A stretch of 32,062 bases of DNA, taken from positions 1-32,062 of the forward strand of contig JAGGTC010000162.1 of the NCBI GenBank assembly GCA_021163945.1, read 5' to 3'. The position numbers were made by a program, and so were the translations under genes. This document shows positions 22,138 to 29,344 of the stretch, in pieces; position 1 is the stretch's first letter, and every line of letters starts with the position of its first letter. The stretch comes from Deltaproteobacteria bacterium (GTDB lineage Bacteria > Desulfobacterota > Desulfofervidia > Desulfofervidales > DG-60). The notes below the pieces were generated by a model that was given only the letters and a program-made list of their open reading frames with translations, ran no database searches and was not told the origin of the DNA.

Positions 22138-22753
22138 CTAAATTATCCTTTGGGTCTGGCCCATTGGTTAGACTCAGCTTCCCCCAAACATAATGAATCC
22201 TCTGAAATACCGTAATGTTACTCAATATTGCAAGCAGTGGCAATATATAATGCATGATACCAAACAAGGCACCTATTCCTAATAAAATGATACGTTCTGG
22301 CCTCTCGATCCACCCTACATTACACTTATATGGCAAAAAGACCTCTGCCCTTGCCCTCACATATGATGTAAGCAAACTACCTGCAATGACTGCCAAGGTG
22401 CAGAGGAATAAAAAGAGGTTTCTGCTGTGATAATAATAAAGACATAGGGCAAATAAAAACAACATATCTGCATATCTGTCAATGACTGAATCCAAAAAAC
22501 CCCCAAAGGTAGAGACCTTCCCACTTGTGCGGGCTATGGCCCCATCTGCCATATCAAAGAATCCAGCAAGGAATATAAAGACACCACCAAGGGAAAAATG
22601 TCCAATTGCCAAGAAGATACTAGCAATACATGTAACAGCCAGCCCTGAAATGGTGTATGTATTGGGGCTAATACGCCTTGGCAAGAGTTTAACAACATAT
22701 TTATCAAATTTGCCACTCAATCTAGCACTAAGCATATAACTAATATCTATCAC
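22130..22753 (-). CDS. CDP-alcohol phosphatidyltransferase
   Basis: A 207-aa membrane enzyme. The complete CDP-alcohol motif is D67, D70, G71, A74-R75, G84, D88 and D92. Five or six membrane helices are likely. The segment VRARAE followed by GWIERPERIILLG resembles phosphatidylinositol-phosphate and archaetidylinositol-phosphate synthase types more than PgsA, so an inositol- or polyol-phosphate acceptor is possible. It is encoded with a class II aldolase. The predicted start is GTG at 22753; an ATG at 22735 is an alternative that also keeps the whole motif. Confidence 0.85.
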   Translation of the reverse strand: MIDISYMLSARLSGKFDKYVVKLLPRRISPNTYTISGLAVTCIASIFLAIGHFSLGGVFIFLAGFFDMADGAIARTSGKVSTFGGFLDSVIDRYADMLFLFALCLYYYHSRNLFLFLCTLAVIAGSLLTSYVRARAEVFLPYKCNVGWIERPERIILLGIGALFGIMHYILPLLAILSNITVFQRIHYVWGKLSLTNGPDPKDNLDE

Positions 22754-22764
22754 AATCTTAAGGG

Positions 22765-22792
22765 TAAATAAAGGGGTAGAAAATCAAGACAA
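22765..22792 (-). promoter_or_regulatory. Possible promoter of the CDP-alcohol phosphatidyltransferase gene
   Basis: On the minus strand TTGTCT (22787-22792), a 16-nt spacer and TATTTA (22765-22770) lie 11 nt before the GTG. The match is weak. Confidence 0.3.
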
Positions 22793-22796
22793 ATTT

Positions 22797-22824
22797 TTGA
22801 CATTTGGATTTTTTTGTGTATCTT
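22797..22824 (+). promoter_or_regulatory. Predicted promoter of the M24 peptidase gene (leaderless type)
   Basis: A perfect TTGACA (22797-22802), a 16-nt spacer and TATCTT (22819-22824) lie 10 nt before the ATG at 22835. An in-frame TTG at 22814 falls upstream of the -10 box and so cannot be the start if this promoter is used. Confidence 0.55.
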
Positions 22825-22834
22825 TTATTATAAA

Positions 22835-23875
22835 ATGCGGCTAAAGAGATTGAGGAAGATAATATTAGAAAATAACTTGGGGACAATCCTTATCTCCCAC
22901 CCAGCCAACCGACGTTATCTAAGCGGATTTAGGGCAGAGGACCCACAAATAGGAGAGAGTGCTGGCTATTTGGCAATCTCTCAGGAAAGGGCCATTTTGC
23001 TTACGGATCCACGGTATGCAGAGTTGGCAAAGAGGGAGACAGATTGGGAGGTAAGGGTATATAAAAGTGATTTTTTAAAGGAGATGAAGAAATTACTTGA
23101 GGAGTTGCCAAGGCCCATTGGCTTTGAGGCCCGACACCTTACCTATAGGCTTTATCAAAGGCTGAGTGAATCTGTAGAGATGGTGCCAACCGAAAATGTG
23201 GTAGAGACATTGCGTAAGATAAAGGATGAAGAGGAGATTGAGGCCATAAAGACGGCACTTTCCATTACCAAAAACGTATTTATGGAATTGGAGAGATTCT
23301 TAAGGCCTGGCAAGACAGAAAGGGAGATAGCCTGGTGGATAGAGGAGAGGATAAGGAAGGAGTACAAAGCAGAATTGGCCTTTAGCCCTATTGTGGCCTC
23401 TGGTGCCAATGCAGCTATCCCCCACGCCACACCATCTGAAAGGCCCATCAAGGAGCATGAGCCTATCATCATAGACCTTGGTGCCAAGTGGGATGGATAC
23501 TGCTCAGACATGACAAGGACATTTTACTTAGGGGAAAAGGATGAAACATTTAAAAGGATATATAATCTAGTACATGATGCACAAAGTTTGGTGTTTTCCA
23601 AAATCTGTGCTGGGGTGATGACAAATGAGGCAGATGCAATTGCAAGGGAATTTTTTGAGAGGCATGGTTATAAAGACGAATTTGCCCACTCTTTGGGACA
23701 TGGGGTGGGGCTATTAGTGCACGAGGCCCCTAGTCTAAGCCCAAAGGAACCATATGAGAAACTTAGCGAGAACATGATAGTCACAGTGGAGCCTGGCCTT
23801 TACCTAAAGGGCTGGGGCGGGGTAAGATTAGAAGATATGGTTTTAATAAAGAAGGATAAAGGCATTATCTTATAG
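22835..23875 (+). CDS. M24 family aminopeptidase (Xaa-Pro type)
   Basis: A 346-aa creatinase-fold metallopeptidase. The N-terminal domain (about 1-120, with ILISHPANRRYLSGF and AILLTDPRYAELA) is typical of PepP/PepQ proteins. The catalytic domain carries all five metal ligands: two Asp in IIDLGAKWDGYCSDMTRTF, His in AHSLGHGVGLLVHEAP, Glu in TVEPGLYL and Glu in GVRLEDMVL. It trims X-Pro peptides in the cytoplasm. The epimerase gene starts 1 nt after its stop. Confidence 0.93.
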   Translation: MRLKRLRKIILENNLGTILISHPANRRYLSGFRAEDPQIGESAGYLAISQERAILLTDPRYAELAKRETDWEVRVYKSDFLKEMKKLLEELPRPIGFEARHLTYRLYQRLSESVEMVPTENVVETLRKIKDEEEIEAIKTALSITKNVFMELERFLRPGKTEREIAWWIEERIRKEYKAELAFSPIVASGANAAIPHATPSERPIKEHEPIIIDLGAKWDGYCSDMTRTFYLGEKDETFKRIYNLVHDAQSLVFSKICAGVMTNEADAIAREFFERHGYKDEFAHSLGHGVGLLVHEAPSLSPKEPYEKLSENMIVTVEPGLYLKGWGGVRLEDMVLIKKDKGIIL

Positions 23876-23876
23876 G

Positions 23877-24761
23877 ATGAGGGTATTTGTCACTGGTGGT
23901 ACAGGTTTTGTAGGAAATTATGTGGTAGAGGCCCTTCTAGAGGAGGGCCATCAAGTAAGATGTTTGGTAAGACCTGGATCAGAGAAAAAGCTGCGTGCTA
24001 TTAAAGATGTAGAAATTGTTTATGGCAATATATTAGAAAGGCAGTTAAAAGATAAGATAAAGGGCTGCGATGCAATTGTCCACCTTGTGGGGATTATTAG
24101 AGAGTTTCCCAAAGAGGGGATAACCTTTAAGAAATTGCACTATGAGGCCACAGTAAATGTAGTTGAGGCAGCAAAGGCAGCCTCTGTAAAAAGGTTTATC
24201 CATATGAGTGCATTGGGGGCAAGCATAGAGGGGAAGACTGCCTATTTTCGGACAAAGGCCCAGGCAGAGGCCTATGTGAGGGAAAGTGGTTTAACATATA
24301 CTATTTTTAGACCATCAGTAATTTATGGACCACATGACCACTTTATCACCATGCTTTCAGATATAATAAGGTGGTCTCCAGTAATCCTTGTAATTGGCTC
24401 TGGGCGTTACAGGCTTCAACCCGTCCATGTAAAGACAGTAGCAAAGGGTTTTGCCCTCTCACTAAGCCTGCCCAATACACAGAACCAGACATATGAGGTT
24501 GGAGGTCCAGAACCACTTGAATATAACAAAATTTTGGATATTATTGCAAAGGCCTTGGGGAAAAAGTTTCTGTGGAAGATACATGTACCAGTGAGCCTGG
24601 TTATGTCTATGACCTATATCCTTCAAGGTATCTCAGTCTATCCATTGACTACTGAGATGATTACCATGCTCTTGGAGGAGAGCGTTGTCTCAGATGAAGG
24701 CTTTTATGAGGCATTTCCAATAAGGCCTATCAAATTTGAGGAAGGGGTTGATTACCTATGA
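23877..24761 (+). CDS. NAD(P)-dependent epimerase-like protein (NDUFA9 type)
   Basis: A 294-aa atypical short-chain dehydrogenase. The Rossmann motif is VTGGTGFVGNYVVEALLEEG at 5-24. HLVGIIREFPKEGITFKKLH and FIHMSALGAS mark the complex-I NDUFA9-like subfamily, in which the active-site Tyr is often missing from the YxxxK position. Here the equivalent region reads KTAYFRTKAQAE, giving Tyr then Lys four residues later, so catalysis may be retained. The substrate is unknown; quinone or sugar-nucleotide roles have been proposed for relatives. It overlaps purC by 4 bp (ATGA). Confidence 0.83.
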   Translation: MRVFVTGGTGFVGNYVVEALLEEGHQVRCLVRPGSEKKLRAIKDVEIVYGNILERQLKDKIKGCDAIVHLVGIIREFPKEGITFKKLHYEATVNVVEAAKAASVKRFIHMSALGASIEGKTAYFRTKAQAEAYVRESGLTYTIFRPSVIYGPHDHFITMLSDIIRWSPVILVIGSGRYRLQPVHVKTVAKGFALSLSLPNTQNQTYEVGGPEPLEYNKILDIIAKALGKKFLWKIHVPVSLVMSMTYILQGISVYPLTTEMITMLLEESVVSDEGFYEAFPIRPIKFEEGVDYL

Positions 24762-25630
24762 TTGTCTATGAGACAAAATTTTCAGACTTGGGGAAGGGGT
24801 ATAGGGGGAAGGTAAGGGATATATATGACTTTGGAAGGTACCTTCTGTTGGTAACCACAGATAGGGTATCTGCCTTTGATGCAGTCATGCCTGACCCTAT
24901 CCCTGATAAGGGTTTTATCCTAAACCAGATCTCTCTCTATTGGTTTAAGAAAGAGAATAACGTTCCAAACCACATAATCACGGCTGAAGTAAGTGAATTT
25001 CCGCCTGCTTGTCAAAAATATGCCCCTATATTAGAGGGAAGGAGTGTCTTGGTCAAAAAGGCAAATCCCTTACCCATAGAGTGCATTGTCAGGGGTTATC
25101 TCACAGGCTCTGCCTTAAAGGAATATAAGGAAACAGGGAGGGTCTGCGATTATAGGCTGCCACCTGGCCTAGTGGAAGGGGATGCCCTGCCTGAGCCCCT
25201 GTTTACACCCGCTACCAAGGCAAGGCAGGGCCATGATGTAAATATTACCTATAAAGAGATGGTAGAAATTTTGGCAGACAGAAAGCTATCTGAAAAGATC
25301 AGAGACTTAAGCATCCTTATTTATAAGAATGCATCAAAGATTGCCCTTAAAAAGGGTATTATCATTGCTGATACAAAATTTGAGTTTGGTTTGGTAGATG
25401 GTGAGCTCACCTTGATAGACGAATTGATCACACCTGATTCCTCTCGTTTTTGGCCTTTAGAGACATATAGTCCGGGTGGCCCTCAAGAAAGCTTAGATAA
25501 ACAATATTTACGTAATTATCTTATATCAACAGGATGGAACAAAAATCCACCTGCCCCAAAGTTACCAAAGGAAATAATTGTTAATCTCAGAAAAAGGTAC
25601 TTTGAGGTAATGAATAGGCTCTTAAAATAA
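24758..25630 (+). CDS. purC: SAICAR synthetase
   Basis: A 290-aa phosphoribosylaminoimidazole-succinocarboxamide synthase (purine pathway). It is the longer ADE1-like form: GKVRDIYDFGRYLLLVTTDRVSAFD, LPIECIVRGYLTGSALKEY, then IIIADTKFEFGL, LIDELITPDSSRFWP and SPGGPQESLDKQYLRNYL. All nucleotide-binding blocks are intact. The stop codon (25628-25630) directly abuts the stop of the convergent LytTR gene. Confidence 0.96.
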   Translation: MIVYETKFSDLGKGYRGKVRDIYDFGRYLLLVTTDRVSAFDAVMPDPIPDKGFILNQISLYWFKKENNVPNHIITAEVSEFPPACQKYAPILEGRSVLVKKANPLPIECIVRGYLTGSALKEYKETGRVCDYRLPPGLVEGDALPEPLFTPATKARQGHDVNITYKEMVEILADRKLSEKIRDLSILIYKNASKIALKKGIIIADTKFEFGLVDGELTLIDELITPDSSRFWPLETYSPGGPQESLDKQYLRNYLISTGWNKNPPAPKLPKEIIVNLRKRYFEVMNRLLK

Positions 25631-26452
25631 CTAGAGGCCCAAGATATTTTTTAGCTGTTTTAGGCGACGGCGGCTGACAGGGATCTCCATTTTGTGTTTA
25701 CCCTTTGTCCTCAAATAACAGTTTTGACCAGGCATAGTGGCAATCTCTATAACCTGATTTAAATTTACCAAATACTTTCGATGGACACGAAAGAAACCGC
25801 TATCTTTAAATCTTTCTTCTAACTTTTTTAGGCTATATGAAGTGAAGATCTTTTCTTCTGCGGTATAAATGTAGGTATAATCTCCCCAGGCCTCGGCAAA
25901 GATAATCTCTGAAAATGGTATTAGTATATGTTTACCACTCTTTTCTATAGGGAGTTTTTGGAATGGAGGTAGCCTCCCTTCACGCCAGGACCTCTCTATG
26001 GCCTCAAAGAGTTGGACCTCATCAAAGGCATTTGAGGGGATGGAAATTACAGTAGCAGCGCCTTTCCGTTTGATAGTATATGGTGCTGGTCTTAAGTGCT
26101 TGGCCTTCTCAATGGCCTTGGTCAGCTTTTCCTCATCTATAGGTTTTGAGATAAAATCAATCGCGTCTAATTCATAGGCTGCAGGGGAAATCTTTCCTCC
26201 ATCTGCTAAGGCAATCACCATAGGGGGGGTATTTATCCTTTTTAATTTTTTTATTAAAGAACTTAGACTTTCATCCTCAAGGTCTGTATATAGCAATAAT
26301 AGGTCATAAGGGACAAAGTGGATAAGCTGCAATGCCTCTTTTATGGATGGGGCCTCGCCTACTACCTCAATTTGACCAATTTTTTTTAGAATTTCTCTTA
26401 ATTTTAAACGTTCCTTAGAGTCTGGGTCTATAATAAGTGTCCTTAAGACCAT
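25631..26452 (-). CDS. LytTR-family response regulator with degenerate receiver
   Basis: A 273-aa regulator. The receiver-like domain (1-115) starts RTLIIDPDSKER and retains the conserved Lys in FISKPID (K103). The C-terminal LytTR DNA-binding domain (about 170-273) contains HILIPFSEIIFAEAWGDYTY, KKLEERF, FFRVHRKYLVNLNQV and a final basic SRRRLKQLKNIL. In the receiver, the usual phospho-Asp position appears to be Tyr55 (DLLLLYTD), with Asp57 two residues on. The second acid of the N-terminal pair is Pro10, and the conserved Thr/Ser is Ala83. No sensor kinase gene is adjacent. Confidence 0.88.
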   Translation of the reverse strand: MVLRTLIIDPDSKERLKLREILKKIGQIEVVGEAPSIKEALQLIHFVPYDLLLLYTDLEDESLSSLIKKLKRINTPPMVIALADGGKISPAAYELDAIDFISKPIDEEKLTKAIEKAKHLRPAPYTIKRKGAATVISIPSNAFDEVQLFEAIERSWREGRLPPFQKLPIEKSGKHILIPFSEIIFAEAWGDYTYIYTAEEKIFTSYSLKKLEERFKDSGFFRVHRKYLVNLNQVIEIATMPGQNCYLRTKGKHKMEIPVSRRRLKQLKNILGL

Positions 26453-26457
26453 ACCTT

Positions 26458-26486
26458 AGTGTAAAAAGATTTGACGAAAATGTCAA
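26458..26486 (-). promoter_or_regulatory. Predicted promoter of the LytTR regulator (leaderless type)
   Basis: On the minus strand a perfect TTGACA (26481-26486), a 17-nt spacer and TACACT (26458-26463) lie 5 nt before the ATG. The spacer contains the opposing -35 box of radA. Confidence 0.55.
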
Positions 26487-26499
26487 AATATTAGATATT
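26471..26499 (+). promoter_or_regulatory. Predicted promoter of radA (leaderless type)
   Basis: TTGACG (26471-26476), a 17-nt spacer and GATATT (26494-26499) lie 8 nt before the ATG. It interleaves with the divergent LytTR promoter. Confidence 0.5.
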
Positions 26500-26507
26500 G
26501 AAAATAG

Positions 26508-27851
26508 ATGAAACAGCAAAGGGCAAGATATGTATGCCAGAGTTGTGGCTATCAATCGGCCAAGTGGCTGGGGAGGTGTCCGGAGTGTGGGGAGTGGAAT
26601 AGTATGGTAGAAGAATTGGTTACTCCTGTATCAAAATTGGATTTGCCAGAAAGCCCCCCTATTCCTATAGATGCTATTGAGACAAGGGATCTACCTCGTC
26701 TTAAGACAGGCCTGTCTGAACTAGACCGGGTATTAGGTGGTGGTATTGTACCTGGTTCTGCTATATTAATAGGCGGTGCACCTGGTATTGGGAAATCTAC
26801 ATTAATGATGCAGACCTTAAGCTATCTAAGTGGGCAAAAAGTCCCAACACTATATGTCTCTGGCGAGGAATCTGCAGAACAGATAAAATTGAGGGCAAAC
26901 AGGCTTGGCATTAGCTCGCCCTTTCTCTATATCCTTACAGAAAATGCCTTAGAGGCAATCTTAAGGGGGATAGAAAAGGCAAGGCCAAAGGTAGTTGTAG
27001 TTGATTCTATTCAAACTTTGTATACAGGAGAAATCCCTTCTGCCCCGGGTAGTGTCTCTCAGGTGCGGGAGACTGCAGGGAGGCTAGTGCATTTAGCAAA
27101 GAGGGAAAATCTTGCAATATTCATTATTGGTCACCTGACAAAGGAGGGGGCCATTGCTGGACCGCGGCTATTGGAGCATATAGTAGATACAGTCCTTTAC
27201 TTTGAGGGGGAGAAGGGGCACAACCATCGTATATTACGTGCAATAAAAAATCGCTTTGGCTCTACTAATGAGATAGGGGTATTTGAGATGCAGGAGAGGG
27301 GGCTAGCAGAGGTAAGCAATCCCTCACAGGTATTTCTGGCAGAGAGGCCAACCAATGTACCTGGTTCAGTAGTGATATCCACACTAGAGGGAACACGACC
27401 TATTTTGGTAGAACTTCAGGCCTTGGTGACACCAAGCTCACTGGCCCTGCCACGTCGGACAAGTATTGGTATAGACCCATATCGTTTGGCGCTCTTGGTG
27501 GCAATCCTAGAAAAGAGGGTAGGGCTTAATCTAGGACATCAGGATATCTTTTTTAATGTAGCTGGTGGGATAAGGGTAGATGAACCAGGTGCTGACTTGG
27601 GAATCATAGTTGCTATTGCCTCTAGCCTTTTAAATAAGGCCGTCCCTTTTAAGTGCATACTCCTGGGTGAGGTTGGGTTAACAGGGGAGGTAAGGAGCAT
27701 TAATCAGCCAGAGATCAGGCTCATTGAGGCCAAAAAGATGGGCTTTGATAAGGCAATTTTACCAAAAAATAATATAAGGCACATCAAATATAAAGACTTA
27801 GAGATCATAGGGGTAAAGGTAATAAAGGAGGCATTTCAGTACTTATTTTAA
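26508..27851 (+). CDS. radA: DNA repair protein RadA
   Basis: A 447-aa RecA-like branch-migration helicase used in recombinational repair. The N-terminal zinc finger is C10, C13, C24, C27. Walker A is GGAPGIGKST (89-98). VVVVDSIQTLYTG is Walker B, and the RadA-specific KNRFGSTNEIGVFEM is intact. The C-terminal Lon-protease-like domain (from about 285; SLALPRRTSIGIDPYRLALL, then VDEPGADLGIIVAIASSLL) is complete. Canonical length. It ends 2 bp from the convergent lipoprotein gene. Confidence 0.97.
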   Translation: MKQQRARYVCQSCGYQSAKWLGRCPECGEWNSMVEELVTPVSKLDLPESPPIPIDAIETRDLPRLKTGLSELDRVLGGGIVPGSAILIGGAPGIGKSTLMMQTLSYLSGQKVPTLYVSGEESAEQIKLRANRLGISSPFLYILTENALEAILRGIEKARPKVVVVDSIQTLYTGEIPSAPGSVSQVRETAGRLVHLAKRENLAIFIIGHLTKEGAIAGPRLLEHIVDTVLYFEGEKGHNHRILRAIKNRFGSTNEIGVFEMQERGLAEVSNPSQVFLAERPTNVPGSVVISTLEGTRPILVELQALVTPSSLALPRRTSIGIDPYRLALLVAILEKRVGLNLGHQDIFFNVAGGIRVDEPGADLGIIVAIASSLLNKAVPFKCILLGEVGLTGEVRSINQPEIRLIEAKKMGFDKAILPKNNIRHIKYKDLEIIGVKVIKEAFQYLF

Positions 27852-27853
27852 CT

Positions 27854-28261
27854 CTATTTAGAGGCCTTGGCAGCTAAGTTGCGTTCAATCGCCCTCTCTA
27901 TAAAGTCTGCGGCCTCTTGGCTTCCAAGCAGACCTACCCTAATCTTTACCCGTGTTATACCAGAGGGCCTCCTTTTTAGTTTTATAACTACCTTGGTACC
28001 ATCTGCCCTGCGGGCATCAATTCTGGCACCTAATTGATCCTTTTCGCTTTTTTCTATTGCTATTTCTAAGTCTCTTAATGCCTTATTGGTGGCCTCCCAT
28101 ACCATCTCATAGGGTTTGGTATAGTTTACCTCTAGTTCACCTTTAATAAAGCGATAACTGACTGCCCCTGCCCCAGCACCTGCGCCACCTGCTATAAGTA
28201 TCCCACACCCTGTAAGAGAAAATAGAAAGACAATTACAACTGCTAACTTTGCATACCTCAT
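27854..28261 (-). CDS. DUF3568-like lipoprotein
   Basis: A 135-aa predicted lipoprotein. The signal peptide with lipobox SLTGC places the lipid-bearing Cys at position 19, followed by a Gly/Ala run (GAGAGAGAV). The mature domain, NYTKPYEMVWEATNKALRDL followed by RADGTKVVIKLKR and ITRVKIRVG, resembles the DUF3568 family of envelope lipoproteins of unknown function. An upstream start at 28324 would hide the signal peptide behind 21 residues. I chose ATG 28259-28261, which has AAGGAG at the proper distance. It follows the DnaJ-like gene and probably shares its transcript. Confidence 0.78.
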   Translation of the reverse strand: MRYAKLAVVIVFLFSLTGCGILIAGGAGAGAGAVSYRFIKGELEVNYTKPYEMVWEATNKALRDLEIAIEKSEKDQLGARIDARRADGTKVVIKLKRRPSGITRVKIRVGLLGSQEAADFIERAIERNLAAKASK

Positions 28262-28313
28262 TTCTTTTTCTCCTTTTTTGAATTGAAAGAGTTTAACAAA
28301 TTTTTCATCTGTG

Positions 28314-29249
28314 TCAACAACCAAGGCGGGCCAATTCTTTAATTAATCTCTGTTGTTCATGGGTCAGGTATTTTGGGACCTGGATGATAATGCGTACATA
28401 TAAATCACCCCGGCCTGATGCATTTAACCTTGGCATCCCATATCCCCTTAATCTAAATTTTGTATTTGACTGTGTGCCAGGTGGTATCTTTAAAATCAAA
28501 TTTTTTCCATCCAAAGTAGGCACCTCCACCTCTGACCCTAGAGTTGCCTGGGAGAAGGTAATTTTTTTATCCAGATATAAATCATCGCCCTCCCTTTTAA
28601 ATAAGGGGTGCTCCAAGACCTTGATCTTTATATAAAGGTCCCCTGGAATGCCCATAGGCCCTACCTCACCCTTAGAGGCCAGCCTTAGTTTTTTCCCTGT
28701 ATCAATACCTGGGGGGATCTTTACAGTTATATTCTCTACCTTCCCACCCCTCATGTAGGAAATGGCCTTTTCTGTACCCCTCATGGCCTCCTCTAGGGTG
28801 ATGGCCAACTCGTAAATCAAGTCTGGCCCCTTTGTTGGGACCTGTTCGCACCTCTTCCTATAAAATGGCTCGGTATAATTATGGTATTGAAAGAAATCAC
28901 CAAAACCCCATTTGCTCTTTTTTCTACCACCAAAGATATAGGAAAACAGACCTTCTGTATCGAATCCTAGGTCTTTAAGGATGTCTCCAATATCAAAGTC
29001 TCTAAAGATATCTTCTGTGCTATATTTCTGATGGAAGGCCGAGCCTAGGAGGTCGTATTGTTTCCTCTTCTCAGGATCACTCAAAACTGCATATGCCTCA
29101 TTAATCTCTTTAAATTTTTCCTCTGCCTCCTTAGTCTTGTTCCTATCAGGGTGGTACTTAAGCACAAGTTGACGGTATGCCCTTTTTATCTCATCTTGAG
29201 TGGCATTTCTTGGTACACCCAAAATTTGGTAATAATCTTTGGCCTGCAT
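28314..29249 (-). CDS. DnaJ/CbpA-type co-chaperone without zinc finger
   Basis: A 311-aa Hsp40. The J domain is about 4-70, with HPD in VLKYHPDRNKT. A Gly/Phe-type linker (about 75-135) is followed by two C-terminal substrate-binding domains (ELAITLEEAMRGTEKAI, VKIPPGIDTGKKLRLASKGE, and a GSEVEVPTLDGKNLILKIPPGTQ stretch). The four CxxCxGxG zinc repeats are missing, making it CbpA-type (class B). It stimulates DnaK ATPase; dnaK is not in the window. Confidence 0.93.
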   Translation of the reverse strand: MQAKDYYQILGVPRNATQDEIKRAYRQLVLKYHPDRNKTKEAEEKFKEINEAYAVLSDPEKRKQYDLLGSAFHQKYSTEDIFRDFDIGDILKDLGFDTEGLFSYIFGGRKKSKWGFGDFFQYHNYTEPFYRKRCEQVPTKGPDLIYELAITLEEAMRGTEKAISYMRGGKVENITVKIPPGIDTGKKLRLASKGEVGPMGIPGDLYIKIKVLEHPLFKREGDDLYLDKKITFSQATLGSEVEVPTLDGKNLILKIPPGTQSNTKFRLRGYGMPRLNASGRGDLYVRIIIQVPKYLTHEQQRLIKELARLGC

Positions 29250-29258
29250 CCTGCTTTA

Positions 29259-29287
29259 AGAGTAACCACTTAATATATGGGTGTCAA
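29259..29287 (-). promoter_or_regulatory. Predicted promoter of the DnaJ-like gene (leaderless type)
   Basis: On the minus strand a perfect TTGACA (29282-29287), a 17-nt spacer and a weak TACTCT (29259-29264) lie 9 nt before the ATG. Confidence 0.5.
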
Positions 29288-29309
29288 GAAATTAACTTAA
29301 ATAGACCTA

Positions 29310-29338
29310 TTGCATATTTTCTTATCTAATGGTATTTT
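29310..29338 (+). promoter_or_regulatory. Predicted promoter of the 262-aa hypothetical gene (leaderless type)
   Basis: TTGCAT (29310-29315), a 17-nt spacer and TATTTT (29333-29338) lie 6 nt before the ATG at 29345. No Shine-Dalgarno sequence fits between. Confidence 0.55.
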
Positions 29339-29344
29339 TAAAAA

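Noticed and set aside
22814..22834. TTG start adding seven residues to the M24 peptidase
   Set aside because: It would lie upstream of the predicted -10 box, and homologues begin near the ATG at 22835.
28262..28324. Longer start for the DUF3568-like lipoprotein
   Set aside because: It would bury a textbook lipoprotein signal peptide. The inner ATG has a good ribosome site.
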